Origin: Allobosea sp. Root381
GTDB taxonomy: Bacteria; Pseudomonadota; Alphaproteobacteria; Rhizobiales; Beijerinckiaceae
Assembly (NCBI RefSeq): GCF_001429395.1
Contig: NZ_LMJT01000001.1
Location: 3,335-67,334, forward strand
Direction: 5' to 3'
DNA: 64,000 nt
Part shown: positions 16,712-26,290 of the stretch, one piece after another
How positions within the stretch are numbered: the stretch's first letter is position 1
How the letters are laid out: each line of letters starts with the position of its first letter
Translations under genes and position numbers: made by a program
Notes under the pieces: generated by a model
Databases searched by the model: none
What the model was told of the DNA's origin: nothing
The model's input: only the letters and a program-made list of their open reading frames with translations

Positions 16712-17383
16712 ATGCTGGAGCGGATCGGAAAGCCTGAGTACGCGTCTCTTTCTGAGCACAGCGCGGAGATGATCCTGCTCCTCGAACAGATCCTACAAAA
16801 CAACGGCGATCCGCAAATCGCTGAAGTGGGCGTCGGCATCGGAGCGACCAGCGTCAAGATCGCAGAAAAATTGGCGAATAGAGGGCAGCTCTACCTATTC
16901 GATTTCAACCATAACGTGGCCCAGCTCGGCGACGATCTAAAAGCCCTTGGGTTTACGAATCTGCGGCTGCATGGCTCGTCCAAACACACCTATGACAGCT
17001 ACACGTGGCAACTCTTGAAGCTGGCCAAATTCCATCAACGCCTGAGCCCACACGGATTCTTCGATCTGATCTATCTGGATGGCGCCCACACGTTTATCCA
17101 TGATGTCGGCTCGACGGCGCTCTGCAAGAAGCTCGTCAAGCCGGGCGGCTATCTCTTGATGGACGACTACAACTGGACATTCAATACATCGCCCACAATG
17201 AACCCCGAGAAGATGCCGCAAGTAGCGACCTGGTACTCGCAAGAGCAACTCGAGACGCCACACATCAAATTGGTGTGCGAGGCGCTGCTCGACGGTGACC
17301 CTGAGTTCGAGCGGGATTATCTTGACGGGCGCGTGTCGCCGCGACGCGCGCTCTATCGCAAACGCGCTCGACAGCAATCATAG
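16712..17383 (+). CDS. Class I SAM-dependent methyltransferase
   Basis: 223 residues. The motif I region I-A-E-V-G-V-G-I-G-A-T-S (near residue 40) is followed by L-Y-L-F-D-F-N and F-D-L-I-Y-L-D-G-A-H, then K-P-G-G-Y-L-L-M-D-D-Y, the arrangement of methyltransf_24-type enzymes often found in glycan and secondary-metabolite clusters. I start at the ATG at 16712, preceded by GGGGAAATGG; the frame extends upstream without domain content. Base composition is lower in GC than the core genes. Substrate unknown; neighbours suggest a surface glycan. Confidence 0.8.
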   Translation: MLERIGKPEYASLSEHSAEMILLLEQILQNNGDPQIAEVGVGIGATSVKIAEKLANRGQLYLFDFNHNVAQLGDDLKALGFTNLRLHGSSKHTYDSYTWQLLKLAKFHQRLSPHGFFDLIYLDGAHTFIHDVGSTALCKKLVKPGGYLLMDDYNWTFNTSPTMNPEKMPQVATWYSQEQLETPHIKLVCEALLDGDPEFERDYLDGRVSPRRALYRKRARQQS

Positions 17384-17739
17384 GCGGCGCAGCTCGACAT
17401 CGATTCAAATCTGCTTCGAGCCTGACATTCCGCATGTGAGGATAAGCTCGAGGCTAGGCGGTCTGGCTTCAGGCCGGCTCCTCCGACAATCAGAGGCGAT
17501 GACTGCGGTACTCCCGCGGCGAGCCGACGCGGACGCCCGGCATGCGCATGCCGGGCAAATAGGAGCGAAGACGACCACTGGATCGACAACGCAACCGGGC
17601 TATCCTTCGGATTCAGCCAGACGGTACGCCGGCAACCCTGCTGCGGCGCCTTCAACCCGGCCGCAAGGGGCTCAAGACTCGCTTCCGGCACCAGGCACCT
17701 GCGACGGGACTGTTGGCGTTCGGCCAAATGCGGCGCTTC
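17384..17739. other. Convergent gap without a gene, contains a perfect palindrome
   Basis: 356 bases between the methyltransferase (plus) and glycosyltransferase (minus). No gene seen. A perfect 22-bp palindrome lies at 17535-17556. Confidence 0.5.
17535..17556. repeat. Perfect 22-bp palindrome
   Basis: Arms GCCCGGCATGC (17535-17545) and GCATGCCGGGC (17546-17556) are exact reverse complements with no spacer. It lies in a convergent gap and lacks a T tract. Confidence 0.6.
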
Positions 17740-18426
17740 CTAACCGGCCTCGGCCAGAGCTCGACGGAGTAGGTCAGAGACCAGCCAATCCCGGCCCAGA
17801 ACCTCTTCGCGGCTCAAATCCTTGAGTAACGGGAACATGCTCTTGTTGTAGAGGATGCAAGCCAAACGGTTTCTCATGTCCATCTCGGCCGGTTCAAGGT
17901 ACCGCTTCCAATTGGCCCAACGATAACCGAATATAGTCATGCCAATGTCGAAAGGCTCCGGCTTGAGATTTGAAAAAATAGCTTTCCCGATCGCGGTCCA
18001 ATAGAAATCGTGCCGTTGTTCGATCTGGGCTCGCGCCGCCTCGGACCATCTCGTCACGAACTCGCCATTCGGCCGAGACGCGAAGAACGCCATCGACAGA
18101 GAACCAACCGAGACGAGCTCGTGATCGTCGAGGTGGCGCAGGACGCTTTCAGTCAGGTCGCCGAAGACGATCGTGTCGACATCGATCCACATTCCCCCAT
18201 GGATTCGCAGCAACGTCGAGCGGAGATAGTCCGCCTTGTGCGCGGGTACGAGCCGGTGGAAGTTTTCCGGGATATCGTTCTCTGGGACGTAGCTCAGCAG
18301 ATTGTCGGGCGAAACGATTATGAACTCCGCAGCACCCTTGTTCCGGTCGATGCTCTCCAGGCACATCTCCAGATAGGCCGGCATCCGATCACTGTACTTG
18401 TTCTCCCAATAGGTCCAGATCTTCAT
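17740..18426 (-). CDS. Glycosyltransferase with DXD motif (capsule/OCH1-like)
   Basis: 228 residues. The sequence M-K-I-W-T-Y-W-E at the N-terminus, A-H-K-A-D-Y-L-R-S-T-L-L-R-I-H-G-G and then M-W-I-D-V-D-T-I (the metal-binding DXD) match the glycosyltransferase sugar-binding region family containing DXD (GT32-like). It would transfer a sugar from a nucleotide donor in the cytoplasm. I start at the ATG ending at 18426. It lies downstream of an ABC-2 permease gene on the same strand and near an acyltransferase, pointing to a surface polysaccharide. Confidence 0.82.
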   Translation of the reverse strand: MKIWTYWENKYSDRMPAYLEMCLESIDRNKGAAEFIIVSPDNLLSYVPENDIPENFHRLVPAHKADYLRSTLLRIHGGMWIDVDTIVFGDLTESVLRHLDDHELVSVGSLSMAFFASRPNGEFVTRWSEAARAQIEQRHDFYWTAIGKAIFSNLKPEPFDIGMTIFGYRWANWKRYLEPAEMDMRNRLACILYNKSMFPLLKDLSREEVLGRDWLVSDLLRRALAEAG

Positions 18427-18599
18427 GCTACTTGTGCCTCGCCCGGCCTCAATATCTTGCATCGCAAACGGTGTTGCTGTCGGTGACGGGCAGCTTGCTA
18501 TCCACCGCCACCTGCACGGCCATCCGTCGTCTACCGGACCATCCCTGGCAATCCGCGACTGGCAGGATCACGCCGTGCATGCCGTCGCTTTCACGGCCA

Positions 18600-19436
18600 T
18601 CACCTCGTCTTGAGGCGCTTCCGTGATGAGTCGACGGCCCAGAACCCCAAAGCCATCTGCACGGTCGACCAGATAGCGATGTACCAAACGGAGTAATGGG
18701 TCTCCACGGCGTCCCCGAACATGCCTGAGCGAATCATTTCGAAGATATGTACTTGCGGCACCAGCAAAGCATATTCCTGAGCTCCTTTCGGGAGCCAGGA
18801 CACCATGTAAAATACGCCGGACAGGGGCAGCAGCAGATACTGGGCCGGCTGAATCAGGTGAACGACCGCTTCGGATTTTTCCGACAATCCTGCGATCAAA
18901 TGGCCTGCACTGAAGCCGAACGCACACATCGCCAGCCATCCCAAGAGGATCATCGACGGGTCTTCGACAAGCTGGACGACACCTACGGACAGCAGCACCA
19001 GATACACCAGAACAGCGGCGGCGCTGACGGCAGCGATCTCCGTCAGCGCGCGTGCGATCAGGATGTCGTGGACCGTGATCCGCCGGTGGTAGAGCAGCCC
19101 CGCATTTGCCGACATGAAGTTGGCCGAGGACGACAGGTGCCTCCAGAGCGTCAGCGGGATGTAGCTGGCGAGCACGAAAGAGGCCAGGTTCAGGCCGTGC
19201 TTGGTTCCTGGGTACAGAAGCGACCAGACGGCGATGATGCCGCCCACCAGGAAGATCGGTTCGACCACGACCCAAAGGAAACCGAGATTTCCTCGGCCGT
19301 ATCGCGCCATCAGATAGCGGATCATCAAGGCGGCAATGACGTTTCGCTGGATGTCCAGGCGCGTCCAGACCGAAACCTCCGGCAAAGGACGACGCCTATC
19401 CGAAGATGGGGCGCTGCTGGACGCTGCGGATGCCAT
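18600..19436 (-). CDS. ABC-2 type polysaccharide exporter permease (KpsM/Wzm family)
   Basis: 278 residues with six predicted membrane segments. The N-terminal R-Y-L-M-A-R-Y-G-R-G-N-L-G-F-L-W and the V-E-P segment match the ABC-2 membrane family used for capsule or O-antigen export. The start at 19436 has GGGGAGAG just upstream; the open frame continues further but without homology. No matching ATPase (KpsT/Wzt) gene is nearby, which is unusual. Confidence 0.85.
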   Translation of the reverse strand: MASAASSSAPSSDRRRPLPEVSVWTRLDIQRNVIAALMIRYLMARYGRGNLGFLWVVVEPIFLVGGIIAVWSLLYPGTKHGLNLASFVLASYIPLTLWRHLSSSANFMSANAGLLYHRRITVHDILIARALTEIAAVSAAAVLVYLVLLSVGVVQLVEDPSMILLGWLAMCAFGFSAGHLIAGLSEKSEAVVHLIQPAQYLLLPLSGVFYMVSWLPKGAQEYALLVPQVHIFEMIRSGMFGDAVETHYSVWYIAIWSTVQMALGFWAVDSSRKRLKTR

Positions 19437-19727
19437 CGCTCTCCCCGACCTTAAGGAAAGCTCCGCGTAGCAGGAGGTCGGACCGGCTGCAATCCCGCTC
19501 CGTGCGGCGTTTGGCGGTGCTATGCGCGTCGCCGTTCGGCGTCCGGGGAGGCGTCGGGCCCGGCGCGCTTTTGCCCTCACGTCGACGTGGCTTGTCGAGT
19601 CGTGCGCCCTGTGGCCCTGACCTGCTCCCCAGGGCCCAATTGGGAAACGAATCATCCTCCCACGCAAGTCGCATTTTCTGAGACGACTTGGATTGATTTT
19701 CGCAAACGCTGCGTTACCGATGCGCAA

Positions 19728-20393
19728 ATGGCGACGCATGCGAATCAGGCCGAAATCGCTCAACTCGGAATCGACGGAGCGCCCGGCATCGTGTTGCCGT
19801 TCGAGTTCGAGCCACCGATAAGCCTCGGAGGCACCTATTGTTTCGCTGACGTCAGAATCGGCCGCCACTCATATATGAACGCCGGCACGATCCGATCGCG
19901 GGTTCGCATCGGCCGCTTCTGCTCGATTGGCCGCAACGTCATGCTCGGAGCCGGCGACCACCCGCTCGACTGCCTGACGACACATCCCGTGGCCTGGTCC
20001 GCGAAGGCTCGTCCCAATCTTCGTCCACCGACAAGCCTGCGGAGCCGCAAGCATCCGACCACCGAAATCGGCCACGATGTCTGGATGGGCGATAACGTCG
20101 TGGTCATGGCGGGAGTTCACGTTGGCACCGGTGCTGTGATCGGCGCCAATGCGGTGGTGACGAAAGACGTGCCGCCCTATGCCATTGTCGGGGGCGTTCC
20201 AGCTCGGCTGATCCGCATGCGGTTCCCGGCCGAACTGGTTTCAAGGCTTCTCTCGAGCGAATGGTGGATGCTCAGCAGGCGAGCGGTCGAGCAACTCGAC
20301 GTCAACGACATCGAGGGTTGCCTGTCACAGGTCCCTTTGCTCAAGGAAGCGGGCGGGGCCGATCCGCATGACTTCGTCAGGTTGGCGGGCTGA
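19728..20393 (+). CDS. Hexapeptide-repeat (LbH) acetyltransferase, CatB/VatD-like
   Basis: 221 residues. Left-handed beta-helix hexapeptide repeats run from about residue 45 ([14 protein letters not shown]) to 160 ([24 protein letters not shown]), followed by P-A-R-L-I-R-M-R-F. The catalytic-type histidine of xenobiotic/sugar acetyltransferases is in G-A-G-D-H-P-L-D. It likely O-acetylates a sugar or glycan. The start at 19728 precedes the first repeat by a normal distance; it is divergent from the ABC-2 permease gene. Confidence 0.85.
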   Translation: MATHANQAEIAQLGIDGAPGIVLPFEFEPPISLGGTYCFADVRIGRHSYMNAGTIRSRVRIGRFCSIGRNVMLGAGDHPLDCLTTHPVAWSAKARPNLRPPTSLRSRKHPTTEIGHDVWMGDNVVVMAGVHVGTGAVIGANAVVTKDVPPYAIVGGVPARLIRMRFPAELVSRLLSSEWWMLSRRAVEQLDVNDIEGCLSQVPLLKEAGGADPHDFVRLAG

Positions 20394-20591
20394 CCAGCGC
20401 CGGTTGGCTACATGTGGGAGCGGGTGGTCGCTGCACCTTTTACGGGCCGCCTCCCCGCACGGAAACGAGAGATCATCCCGGACAAGCTGCAACGCAGAGC
20501 AGATCCGGGGTCCATCCATCGTCGAGCTCCGTCCTCCGATGGGCCCCGCGGCAAGCCAGGGACGACGGCGCGGCTCCGAGAAAAACGCCTC

Positions 20592-20876
20592 TCAGGACAG
20601 GCGCCGGTCGCGGATGTCGAGGATGCGCTCGCAGATCGCGCGGTGCTCTGCAAGCAGCGTCTGGAGCGGCGTCAGCGGGCGGAAGGCGCGGCTGTCCTGC
20701 TCCTCCTCGCCCTCGTCCACCCAGGCGGCGATCGCCTCGTCGGCGGCCTGCATCTGCGCCGCGGACGGGGCATCGCCGGCAGGCTCGCCCCGCTCCTCAG
20801 CCAGGCGCAACGCGATCCGGCTGCGGAAAGCCTGCTCAGCCTCAAGGACGGATTCGAGCTCATCCCTGTAGGACAT
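20592..20876 (-). CDS. Small acidic hypothetical protein
   Basis: 94 residues. It starts M-S-Y-R-D-E-L-E-S-V-L-E-A and is rich in Glu, Ala and Arg, probably all helical. No domain recognised. The ATG ending at 20876 has GGGAGG nine bases upstream. It lies 78 bases beyond yacG on the same strand and may be its last operon member. Coding is supported by codon pattern and ribosome site only. Confidence 0.65.
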   Translation of the reverse strand: MSYRDELESVLEAEQAFRSRIALRLAEERGEPAGDAPSAAQMQAADEAIAAWVDEGEEEQDSRAFRPLTPLQTLLAEHRAICERILDIRDRRLS

Positions 20877-20954
20877 CGTCTCGACCTCCCTGCCCGAAGG
20901 CCGCACGGCGGCACGACTGGATGATGTCGTTCTTGCGCAGTTCGCCGATATCGC

Positions 20955-21164
20955 TCACGCGTCCTCGTCGCGCTCGCGCGGCGGCAGGCCGGTCTCGGTC
21001 TCCTCGACCGGCTCGCCGGGGATGACATAGCTGCCCTTGAGCCAGCGGCCGAGATCGATATCGGCACAGCGGGCAGAACAGAAGGGCTTGAAGCGCGGCG
21101 CTGCGGGCTTGCCACAGATCGGGCAGGGCTTGGCGGCAGGCGGCGTATTCTCGTTGTCAGCCAT
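20955..21164 (-). CDS. yacG: DNA gyrase inhibitor YacG, zinc-binding
   Basis: 69 residues. The four zinc cysteines are C-P-I-C-G-K and F-C-S-A-R-C, followed by the diagnostic [10 protein letters not shown]. YacG binds GyrB and inhibits gyrase. The ATG ending at 21164 overlaps the SDR stop by 8 bases; an upstream ATG (ending 21185) is also possible, as the best purine run (GGAGGA) is 13 bases from the chosen start. In related genomes yacG usually follows maf directly; here an SDR gene lies between. Confidence 0.92.
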   Translation of the reverse strand: MADNENTPPAAKPCPICGKPAAPRFKPFCSARCADIDLGRWLKGSYVIPGEPVEETETGLPPRERDEDA

Positions 21165-21978
21165 ATTTGAGCGTGATTCCTCCATCGACGACGAGTTCGA
21201 GGCCCGTCACATAGCGCGCCTCGTCGCTCGCCAGGAACAGGGCCGCGTAAGCGACGTCCCATGCCTCGCCCATATGGCCCATCGGGACCTGCGCGTCACG
21301 CGCCGCCCACATCGCCTCGATGTCGCCCTGCCCGTAGACCTGGGCGAGGCCGGCCGAATGCTCCACCATCGGCGTCTTCATCAGCCCGGGCAGGATCGCG
21401 TTCACGCGGATCTTCTGGGCGGCATATTGCGCCGCGGTCGTGCGGGTGAGCTGGTTCAGGGCCGCCTTAGTCGCCGAATAGCTGGCATAGGGCACGCCGG
21501 TATGGCGGATCGAGGCGATGGACGAGATGTTGATGATCGAGCCGCCCTGCCCACTCTCCTCGAACTGGCGCTGCATCACCGGGATGACGTGCTTCATCGC
21601 GAGGAAGGCGCCGGTGAGATTGACCCTGAAGACCCGCTCCCAGGTCTCGAGCGGCAGGTCCACGACGCTGCCGACCTCGGCGATGCCGACATTGTTGTCG
21701 AGGATATCGATGCGGCCATAGCGGCCGAGCGCACGCTGGACCAGATCGACGACCGCCTCCGCATTCGTCACGTCGGCCTCGATCGCGAAGGCCTGCCCGC
21801 CCTCGTCCTGGATGATGGCGGCGGCCTCCTCGGCCGCATCGCGGTTGATGTCGGCGCAGATCACCCGCGCGCCCTCGCGGGCGAACAGCGTGGCCGTCGC
21901 CTTGCCGTTGCCCCAGCCGGGCCCGATCGACCCGGCGCCCGCCACGATCGCGACTTTGCCGTTGAGACGTCCCGACAT
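21157..21978 (-). CDS. Short-chain dehydrogenase/reductase
   Basis: 273 residues, classical SDR. The cofactor motif is the variant [13 protein letters not shown] (near residue 15) with an acid at the end of beta 2 (C-A-D-I-N), suggesting NAD preference. The N-N-V-G motif stands where N-N-A-G is usual. The catalytic Ser is in N-I-S-S-I-A-S and Tyr/Lys in Y-S-A-T-K. Substrate unknown. It lies between maf and yacG and overlaps yacG. Confidence 0.88.
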   Translation of the reverse strand: MSGRLNGKVAIVAGAGSIGPGWGNGKATATLFAREGARVICADINRDAAEEAAAIIQDEGGQAFAIEADVTNAEAVVDLVQRALGRYGRIDILDNNVGIAEVGSVVDLPLETWERVFRVNLTGAFLAMKHVIPVMQRQFEESGQGGSIINISSIASIRHTGVPYASYSATKAALNQLTRTTAAQYAAQKIRVNAILPGLMKTPMVEHSAGLAQVYGQGDIEAMWAARDAQVPMGHMGEAWDVAYAALFLASDEARYVTGLELVVDGGITLKYG

Positions 21979-22195
21979 GCCTGTTCCACTCCCCTGCGGC
22001 GCGCGTCCCGGCGCCTTTGCCCGCCCGCAAGGATCGAGGCTTCGGGAGATGTGCGCAAGACCCGGCCTGTCGCCGTAGCCGTTGCGATATCGACTATTCC
22101 GAGCGCGTGAGCGGCGGCTGCGGCCATGCCGCGGGAGCCCAGGCGCCCGGATGCATCGCGGCGCTCGTCGAACGACCGATCATCCGCAAGGCAAC

Positions 22196-22804
22196 TCAGC
22201 CGGCATTCAGCCAGCCGAAGCGCACCGGGAAGCCTTCGCCGCCGAGAAGATTGACCGTCTCGTGCAGCGGCAGGCCGACGACGGCGGTGTAGGAGCCGAC
22301 GAGCTTGACGACGAAGGAGCCGGCGATGCCCTGGATGGCGTAACCGCCCGCCTTGCCGCGCCATTCACCGGAGGCGAGATAGGTCTCGATGTCCTCGTTC
22401 GAGAGCCGCTTGAAGCGCAGCCTGGTCTCGACCACGCGCTCGCGGACGGTCCCGCCCGGCGTCACCAGCGCGACCGAGGTGTAGACGCGGTGCGCCCGCC
22501 CCGACAGCAGGCGCAGGCAGGCCGCCGCCTCGTCGACGATCTCGGCCTTGGGCAGGATGCGCCGGCCGACGGCGACGACGGTGTCGGCGGCGATGATATA
22601 GCAGCCCTGAAGGTCGGGCCGGCCGGCGACGCCAATGCGCGCGGCCTGGGCCTTCTCGCGGGCGAGCCGGCGCGCAAGGTCGCGCGGGCGCTCGCCCTTC
22701 AGCGGGGCCTCGTCGAGATCGCTCGGCAGCATCGCATCGGGCTTCAGGCCGGCCTGCTCGAGCAAAGCGAGGCGGCGCGGAGAGGCCGAAGCCAGGACCA
22801 GCAT
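22196..22804 (-). CDS. maf: Maf family nucleoside triphosphate pyrophosphatase
   Basis: 202 residues, the usual length. It begins [10 protein letters not shown], the Maf signature, with A-A-D-T-V-V-A-V-G and the [12 protein letters not shown] block. It hydrolyses dTTP, UTP or modified nucleotides to monophosphates (house-cleaning). The start ATG ending at 22804 is set by homology. The common neighbour infA is not seen upstream. Confidence 0.93.
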   Translation of the reverse strand: MLVLASASPRRLALLEQAGLKPDAMLPSDLDEAPLKGERPRDLARRLAREKAQAARIGVAGRPDLQGCYIIAADTVVAVGRRILPKAEIVDEAAACLRLLSGRAHRVYTSVALVTPGGTVRERVVETRLRFKRLSNEDIETYLASGEWRGKAGGYAIQGIAGSFVVKLVGSYTAVVGLPLHETVNLLGGEGFPVRFGWLNAG

Positions 22805-23135
22805 CGGCCGCCAGCCAGGATGTTTGGGAGAAGCGAAAAAGCTCAAGGACGATCCGACGGGTTGAGCGGCCTCAGCGCCGCGCTGCGCCAACAGGCTCTA
22901 GAGCATTTTCGGCCACGGATAAATCCACCTCGAACCCATGCGCTCTACGCGGGAGCATTCCCGAAATTTAAGCCAACCATTCTCGATAAGCATGAGTCAC
23001 GCAATCGAAACGTGTCATACTGCATTGCACATAGTGGCTGGACCGGCCACATTCCTGCCCTGCAGGCCGCACGGCCGTCCTGAGGGACTTTTTCCAGCGG
23101 ACATCCGCCCCCCAAGCCCCGGAGTTGTTCGCCCT
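22805..23135. other. Divergent intergenic region, AT-richer
   Basis: 331 bases between divergent maf and the gene at 23136. The middle (about 22900-23050) is AT-richer and should hold both promoters. It contains CTAGAGCATTTTCGG near 22900, a sequence type common in rhizobial intergenic regions. No gene or clear operator found. Confidence 0.45.
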
Positions 23136-23519
23136 ATGGCGCCACCGATCAGGAAGCCGCGCTCCGCCGCAGCGGCGGGCGTGCAGGCGCAGGCGCTCGC
23201 GAACCGGATGTTGACGCTGCAGGCCGATGCCGGCCTCACGATCGCCATGCGCATGCCGCTGCTGATGAGGGGGGCGCTCGGCGACAGCCGCGGCCAGCGC
23301 GAAGCGGCCAAGGCCGTCAGCGAGAAGGTGTCGGCGGTGATGGAAAGCGGGCTGGCGGCGAGCCAGGCCGCGGCGATGTTCTGGTGGGGTCTCGCGCTCA
23401 ACCCGCTCGCCGGCGTCGATCTGGCCGAGGAAGCCGCGAAGGTCGCCAATAGCACGCTGGAGCCCTTTTCCAAGCGTACCCGCGCGAATGCGGCACGGCT
23501 GACCGTTCGCAAGCGCTGA
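23136..23519 (+). CDS. Small hypothetical protein, phasin-like composition
   Basis: 127 residues, Ala-rich and helical, with a long segment of A-K-A-V-S-E-K-V-S-A-V-M-E-S-G-L and A-A-A-M-F-W-W-G. The amphipathic helical pattern and Lys-rich ends resemble phasin-like granule proteins, but I see no firm family signature. Start at 23136 (M-A-P-P-I-R-K-P) is chosen because homology-like composition begins there; the upstream frame looks like leader DNA. Confidence 0.6.
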   Translation: MAPPIRKPRSAAAAGVQAQALANRMLTLQADAGLTIAMRMPLLMRGALGDSRGQREAAKAVSEKVSAVMESGLAASQAAAMFWWGLALNPLAGVDLAEEAAKVANSTLEPFSKRTRANAARLTVRKR

Positions 23520-23557
23520 AACCCGGTCTTCCGGTTTTCTAGCTGAACCTCGCGGTC

Positions 23558-23660
23558 GTCCCGGGCTTGACCCGGGACCCATTACGGAGCGCATCCGAGT
23601 AAGGTTCAGGCATGGATCCCGGATCGGCGCCGCTTCGCGGCTTGTCCGGGATGACCCGCC
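23558..23660. repeat. REP-like composite repeat
   Basis: Arms GTCCCGGG (23558-23565) and CCCGGGAC (23571-23578) surround a CTTGA loop, the same loop as in the repeat at 165-192. A second GC-rich part follows to about 23660 (CCCGGATC...TTGTCCGGG). It lies in the convergent gap before pssA. Confidence 0.7.
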
Positions 23661-23703
23661 TATTTCGATGGAGACGCAGCCGCCGCCCTGCTTTCCTACC
23701 CGA

Positions 23704-24540
23704 TCAGACGGGCTCGGCCGGAGCCTCGGGCGGCAGCGCCATGGCCGCGGCATGGTCGCGCTCGAGCTTGCGATAGCGCGCGACGCTGACCGGGATCAGC
23801 GCGAGGTAGGCGATCACGATCAGCGCCAGCATCTCGAAGGGATAGGCGAAGAACAGGCCGGCGAGCACCACGACCGCCACGAAGATCGGCAGCACGCGCT
23901 CGCGCGGAATGCGGACGCCCAACGTCTTGCCGGCATAGCAGGGGATGCGCGAGATCGTCAGGAAGGCGATGAACAGGATGTAGAGGCCGACGGGGACGGC
24001 GCCGTAATCCTGCACCGGCACGCCGATGAAATGCAGGTAGAGCGGCAGCATCGCCGTGATGGCGCCGGCGGGCGCCGGCATGCCGACGAAGAAGTTCTTC
24101 TGCCACTCCGGCCGGTCCGGATCGTCGATCATGACGTTGAAGCGCGCGAGCCTGAGCGCCATGGCACAGGCAAGCGTGAGCACGATGATCCAGCCGAACG
24201 ACTTCAGGTCATGCAGCACGAAGATCCACAGTACATAGCCGGTGGCGACGCCGAAATTGACGAAGTCGGACAGCGAATCGAGTTCGGCGCCGAAGCGCGA
24301 GGTGCCCTTGAGCATGCGCGCGAGGCGCCCGTCGACGCCGTCGAGCGCGGCCGCGATCAGGATGCAGATCGTCGCCGTCTCGAGCTTGCCCTCGACGACG
24401 AGTCGCATGGCGGTCAGCCCCAGGCAAAGCGCCAGCAGGGTGATGACGTTCGGCGCGATCAGCCGGAAAGGGATCGGCTTGAAGCGGGCTCGCTTCGATT
24501 CGACGCGCTCGGGCTCAAAGGGGGGAAAGAGGTCGCTCAT
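23704..24540 (-). CDS. pssA: CDP-diacylglycerol-serine O-phosphatidyltransferase
   Basis: 278 residues, membrane protein with about seven segments. The CDP-alcohol phosphatidyltransferase motif D-G-x2-D-G-R-x-A-R-x8-G-x3-D-x3-D is complete (D-G-V-D-G-R-L-A-R, F-G-A-E-L-D-S-L-S-D). It makes phosphatidylserine at the inner membrane, which the decarboxylase encoded next door turns into phosphatidylethanolamine. The A-R-F-N segment agrees with the PssA type. Confidence 0.95.
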   Translation of the reverse strand: MSDLFPPFEPERVESKRARFKPIPFRLIAPNVITLLALCLGLTAMRLVVEGKLETATICILIAAALDGVDGRLARMLKGTSRFGAELDSLSDFVNFGVATGYVLWIFVLHDLKSFGWIIVLTLACAMALRLARFNVMIDDPDRPEWQKNFFVGMPAPAGAITAMLPLYLHFIGVPVQDYGAVPVGLYILFIAFLTISRIPCYAGKTLGVRIPRERVLPIFVAVVVLAGLFFAYPFEMLALIVIAYLALIPVSVARYRKLERDHAAAMALPPEAPAEPV

Positions 24541-24601
24541 GCAGCCGGGATACGCGGTTTTCGGGCGGGAGGCTAGGCAGGGGAACGCGAAGGCGCGGGA
24601 T

Positions 24602-24745
24602 CCCCTCTCCTGTCAGGAGAGGGGTAGGGATGAGGTGTAGGCCCCTGGACCGGCAGAGTATCGCCTAACGGCTTAGCGGCGGCGAGGTCGCGGCCAACCG
24701 GATAGCGGCCGTCACCTCACCCTGCCCTCTCCTGACAGGAGAGGG
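24602..24745. repeat. Pair of near-identical palindromes between psd and pssA
   Basis: CCCCTCTCCTG and CAGGAGAGGGG flank one T (24602-24624). CCCTCTCCTG and CAGGAGAGGG flank one A (24725-24745). The bases between are less conserved, with TGAGGTG after the first and CACCTCA before the second, so the whole unit is itself an inverted pair. Such paired hairpins are typical of mobile REP-like elements. Confidence 0.7.
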
Positions 24746-24770
24746 TTCCCCGCGCCCTCAGCTCGCAAGC

Positions 24771-25472
24771 TCAGATCCCGCGAAAGGTCCGGTCGGCCAC
24801 CTGGGTGCCGGCGAAATCGGCGAGCACCGTCTCGCCGGCGAAGGCCGTCTGCCCCTCGCCCACCAGCGGCGTCACGCCAATCGGCAGGTAGACGTCGACG
24901 CGCGAGCCGAAGCGGATCAGGCCGAAGCGCTCTCCGGTGCCGATCACGTCGCCTTCCTTGACGAAGGGCACGATGCGGCGCGCGATCAGCCCGGCGATCT
25001 GGACGACGCCGACGATGCCGGCCGTGGTCTCGATCGCAAGCGCATTGCGCTCGTTGTCGTCGCTCGCCTTGTCGAGCTCGGCATTGAGGAAGAGGCCGGG
25101 CGTATAGGCCATCTTGACGATGCGGCCCGGCACCGGCGCGCGGTTCACATGGCAGTCGAAGACGTTCATGAAGATCGAGATGCGCGTCATCGGCTCGGCC
25201 GGGAGATTGAGCTCCGGCGGCGGCAGGGCCGAGGCGACCTGGCTGACGCGGCCATCGGCCGGCGAGATCACCAGCCCCTCGCGCTGCGGCGTGATCCGGA
25301 CGGGATCGCGGAAGAAATAGCAGATCCAGACCGTGATGATCGCGCCGATCCAGCCGAAGGGCGACCAGAGATTGGCGAGCACGATCGTCGCGACCAGCGC
25401 GATGGCGATGAAGACGTAGCCCTCCTTGTGGATGGGCACGATCACCTTGCGGACGGAATCGACGAGCGACAT
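24771..25472 (-). CDS. psd: Phosphatidylserine decarboxylase proenzyme
   Basis: 233 residues, the short membrane-anchored type. Two membrane segments (about 18-55) are followed by [22 protein letters not shown] and the processing site in L-I-R-F-G-S-R-V-D, where cleavage between Gly and Ser makes the pyruvoyl group. Product is phosphatidylethanolamine. I start at the ATG ending at 25472 (M-S-L-V-D-S-V-R). A repeat lies between it and pssA, so the two may still be one transcript. Confidence 0.95.
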   Translation of the reverse strand: MSLVDSVRKVIVPIHKEGYVFIAIALVATIVLANLWSPFGWIGAIITVWICYFFRDPVRITPQREGLVISPADGRVSQVASALPPPELNLPAEPMTRISIFMNVFDCHVNRAPVPGRIVKMAYTPGLFLNAELDKASDDNERNALAIETTAGIVGVVQIAGLIARRIVPFVKEGDVIGTGERFGLIRFGSRVDVYLPIGVTPLVGEGQTAFAGETVLADFAGTQVADRTFRGI

Positions 25473-25662
25473 GGGCGTGGGTCCCGTGATGGCTGGCGCG
25501 GTATCCGCGCGAGAAGCGGTCGACGGCACTGCGGCCGCATTTCGTGCGCTGTTTAGGTGGTTCGGCGCGCGGGGGGAAGAGCGACGTCGCCGCAGCGGCG
25601 CCGCCAACCCCAGCCATCCACGTCGGAATCGCGCTTCGCCCGCGCTGCAGGCGCCGCGCGGC

Positions 25663-26151
25663 TCAGGCCGGCGCGTGATATGTCGTGAAGCGCCGCGCCG
25701 CCTGCCAGGTCAGCACGACGAACACCGCGAACAGCAGGGCCTCGGCGACTGCGAAGGGCGGCTCCGACTGCGTCGGCGCCAGGGCGTGCAGCGCCGGAAC
25801 CTTCGAGAACAGCTGCGCCACCAGCACGAAGAGCAGCAGATAGAAGGTGAGCATCACCGTGATCGCGTAGACGCGTCGCCATGCCCCTTCGAGCAGGCGG
25901 GCATAGAGAGCGTAGCCCGCGGTCCCGACCAGAGCGAGCGAGATCGCCCCGATGATATGGGACGGCAGGATACCATTGAAGGGAAAACCGAAGCCGGTCG
26001 CGCTGGTGGCAAAGGCCGTGGAGAGGAAGATCCCGGTCCAGCCTGGGCGGATATGCCCCGCCAGCAGGCCGGCCGCGACCGGAAATCCGGCCACGATGGC
26101 GATCAGGCTGAGCCAGGTGTGAAAGCCTACGAAGGTGGTCGGATCAAACAT
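25663..26151 (-). CDS. Conserved integral membrane protein of unknown function
   Basis: 162 residues, about five membrane segments. It begins with [13 protein letters not shown] and carries P-G-W-T-G-I-F-L and [17 protein letters not shown], motifs I recall from a widespread uncharacterised membrane family. Histidines in membrane segments 1 and 3 (F-H-T-W, L-P-S-H-I-I-G) could bind a cofactor. No function assigned. Confidence 0.75.
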   Translation of the reverse strand: MFDPTTFVGFHTWLSLIAIVAGFPVAAGLLAGHIRPGWTGIFLSTAFATSATGFGFPFNGILPSHIIGAISLALVGTAGYALYARLLEGAWRRVYAITVMLTFYLLLFVLVAQLFSKVPALHALAPTQSEPPFAVAEALLFAVFVVLTWQAARRFTTYHAPA

Positions 26152-26290
26152 CGCAAGGCCCCCGCCTCATGCTCCGGAGCGAAAAACTCCCCTAACGTCA
26201 GGATGCAGGAACGGGACCATCGATGCGAGCGATTTCGATATGAAGTCGCTCCTTGGTCGTTCCGAACGGCAATCGTTTTTGCGAGCAGCG

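Noticed and set aside
18600-20393. Complete capsule export locus
   Set aside because: Only a permease is present; ATPase, PCP and OPX components are missing.
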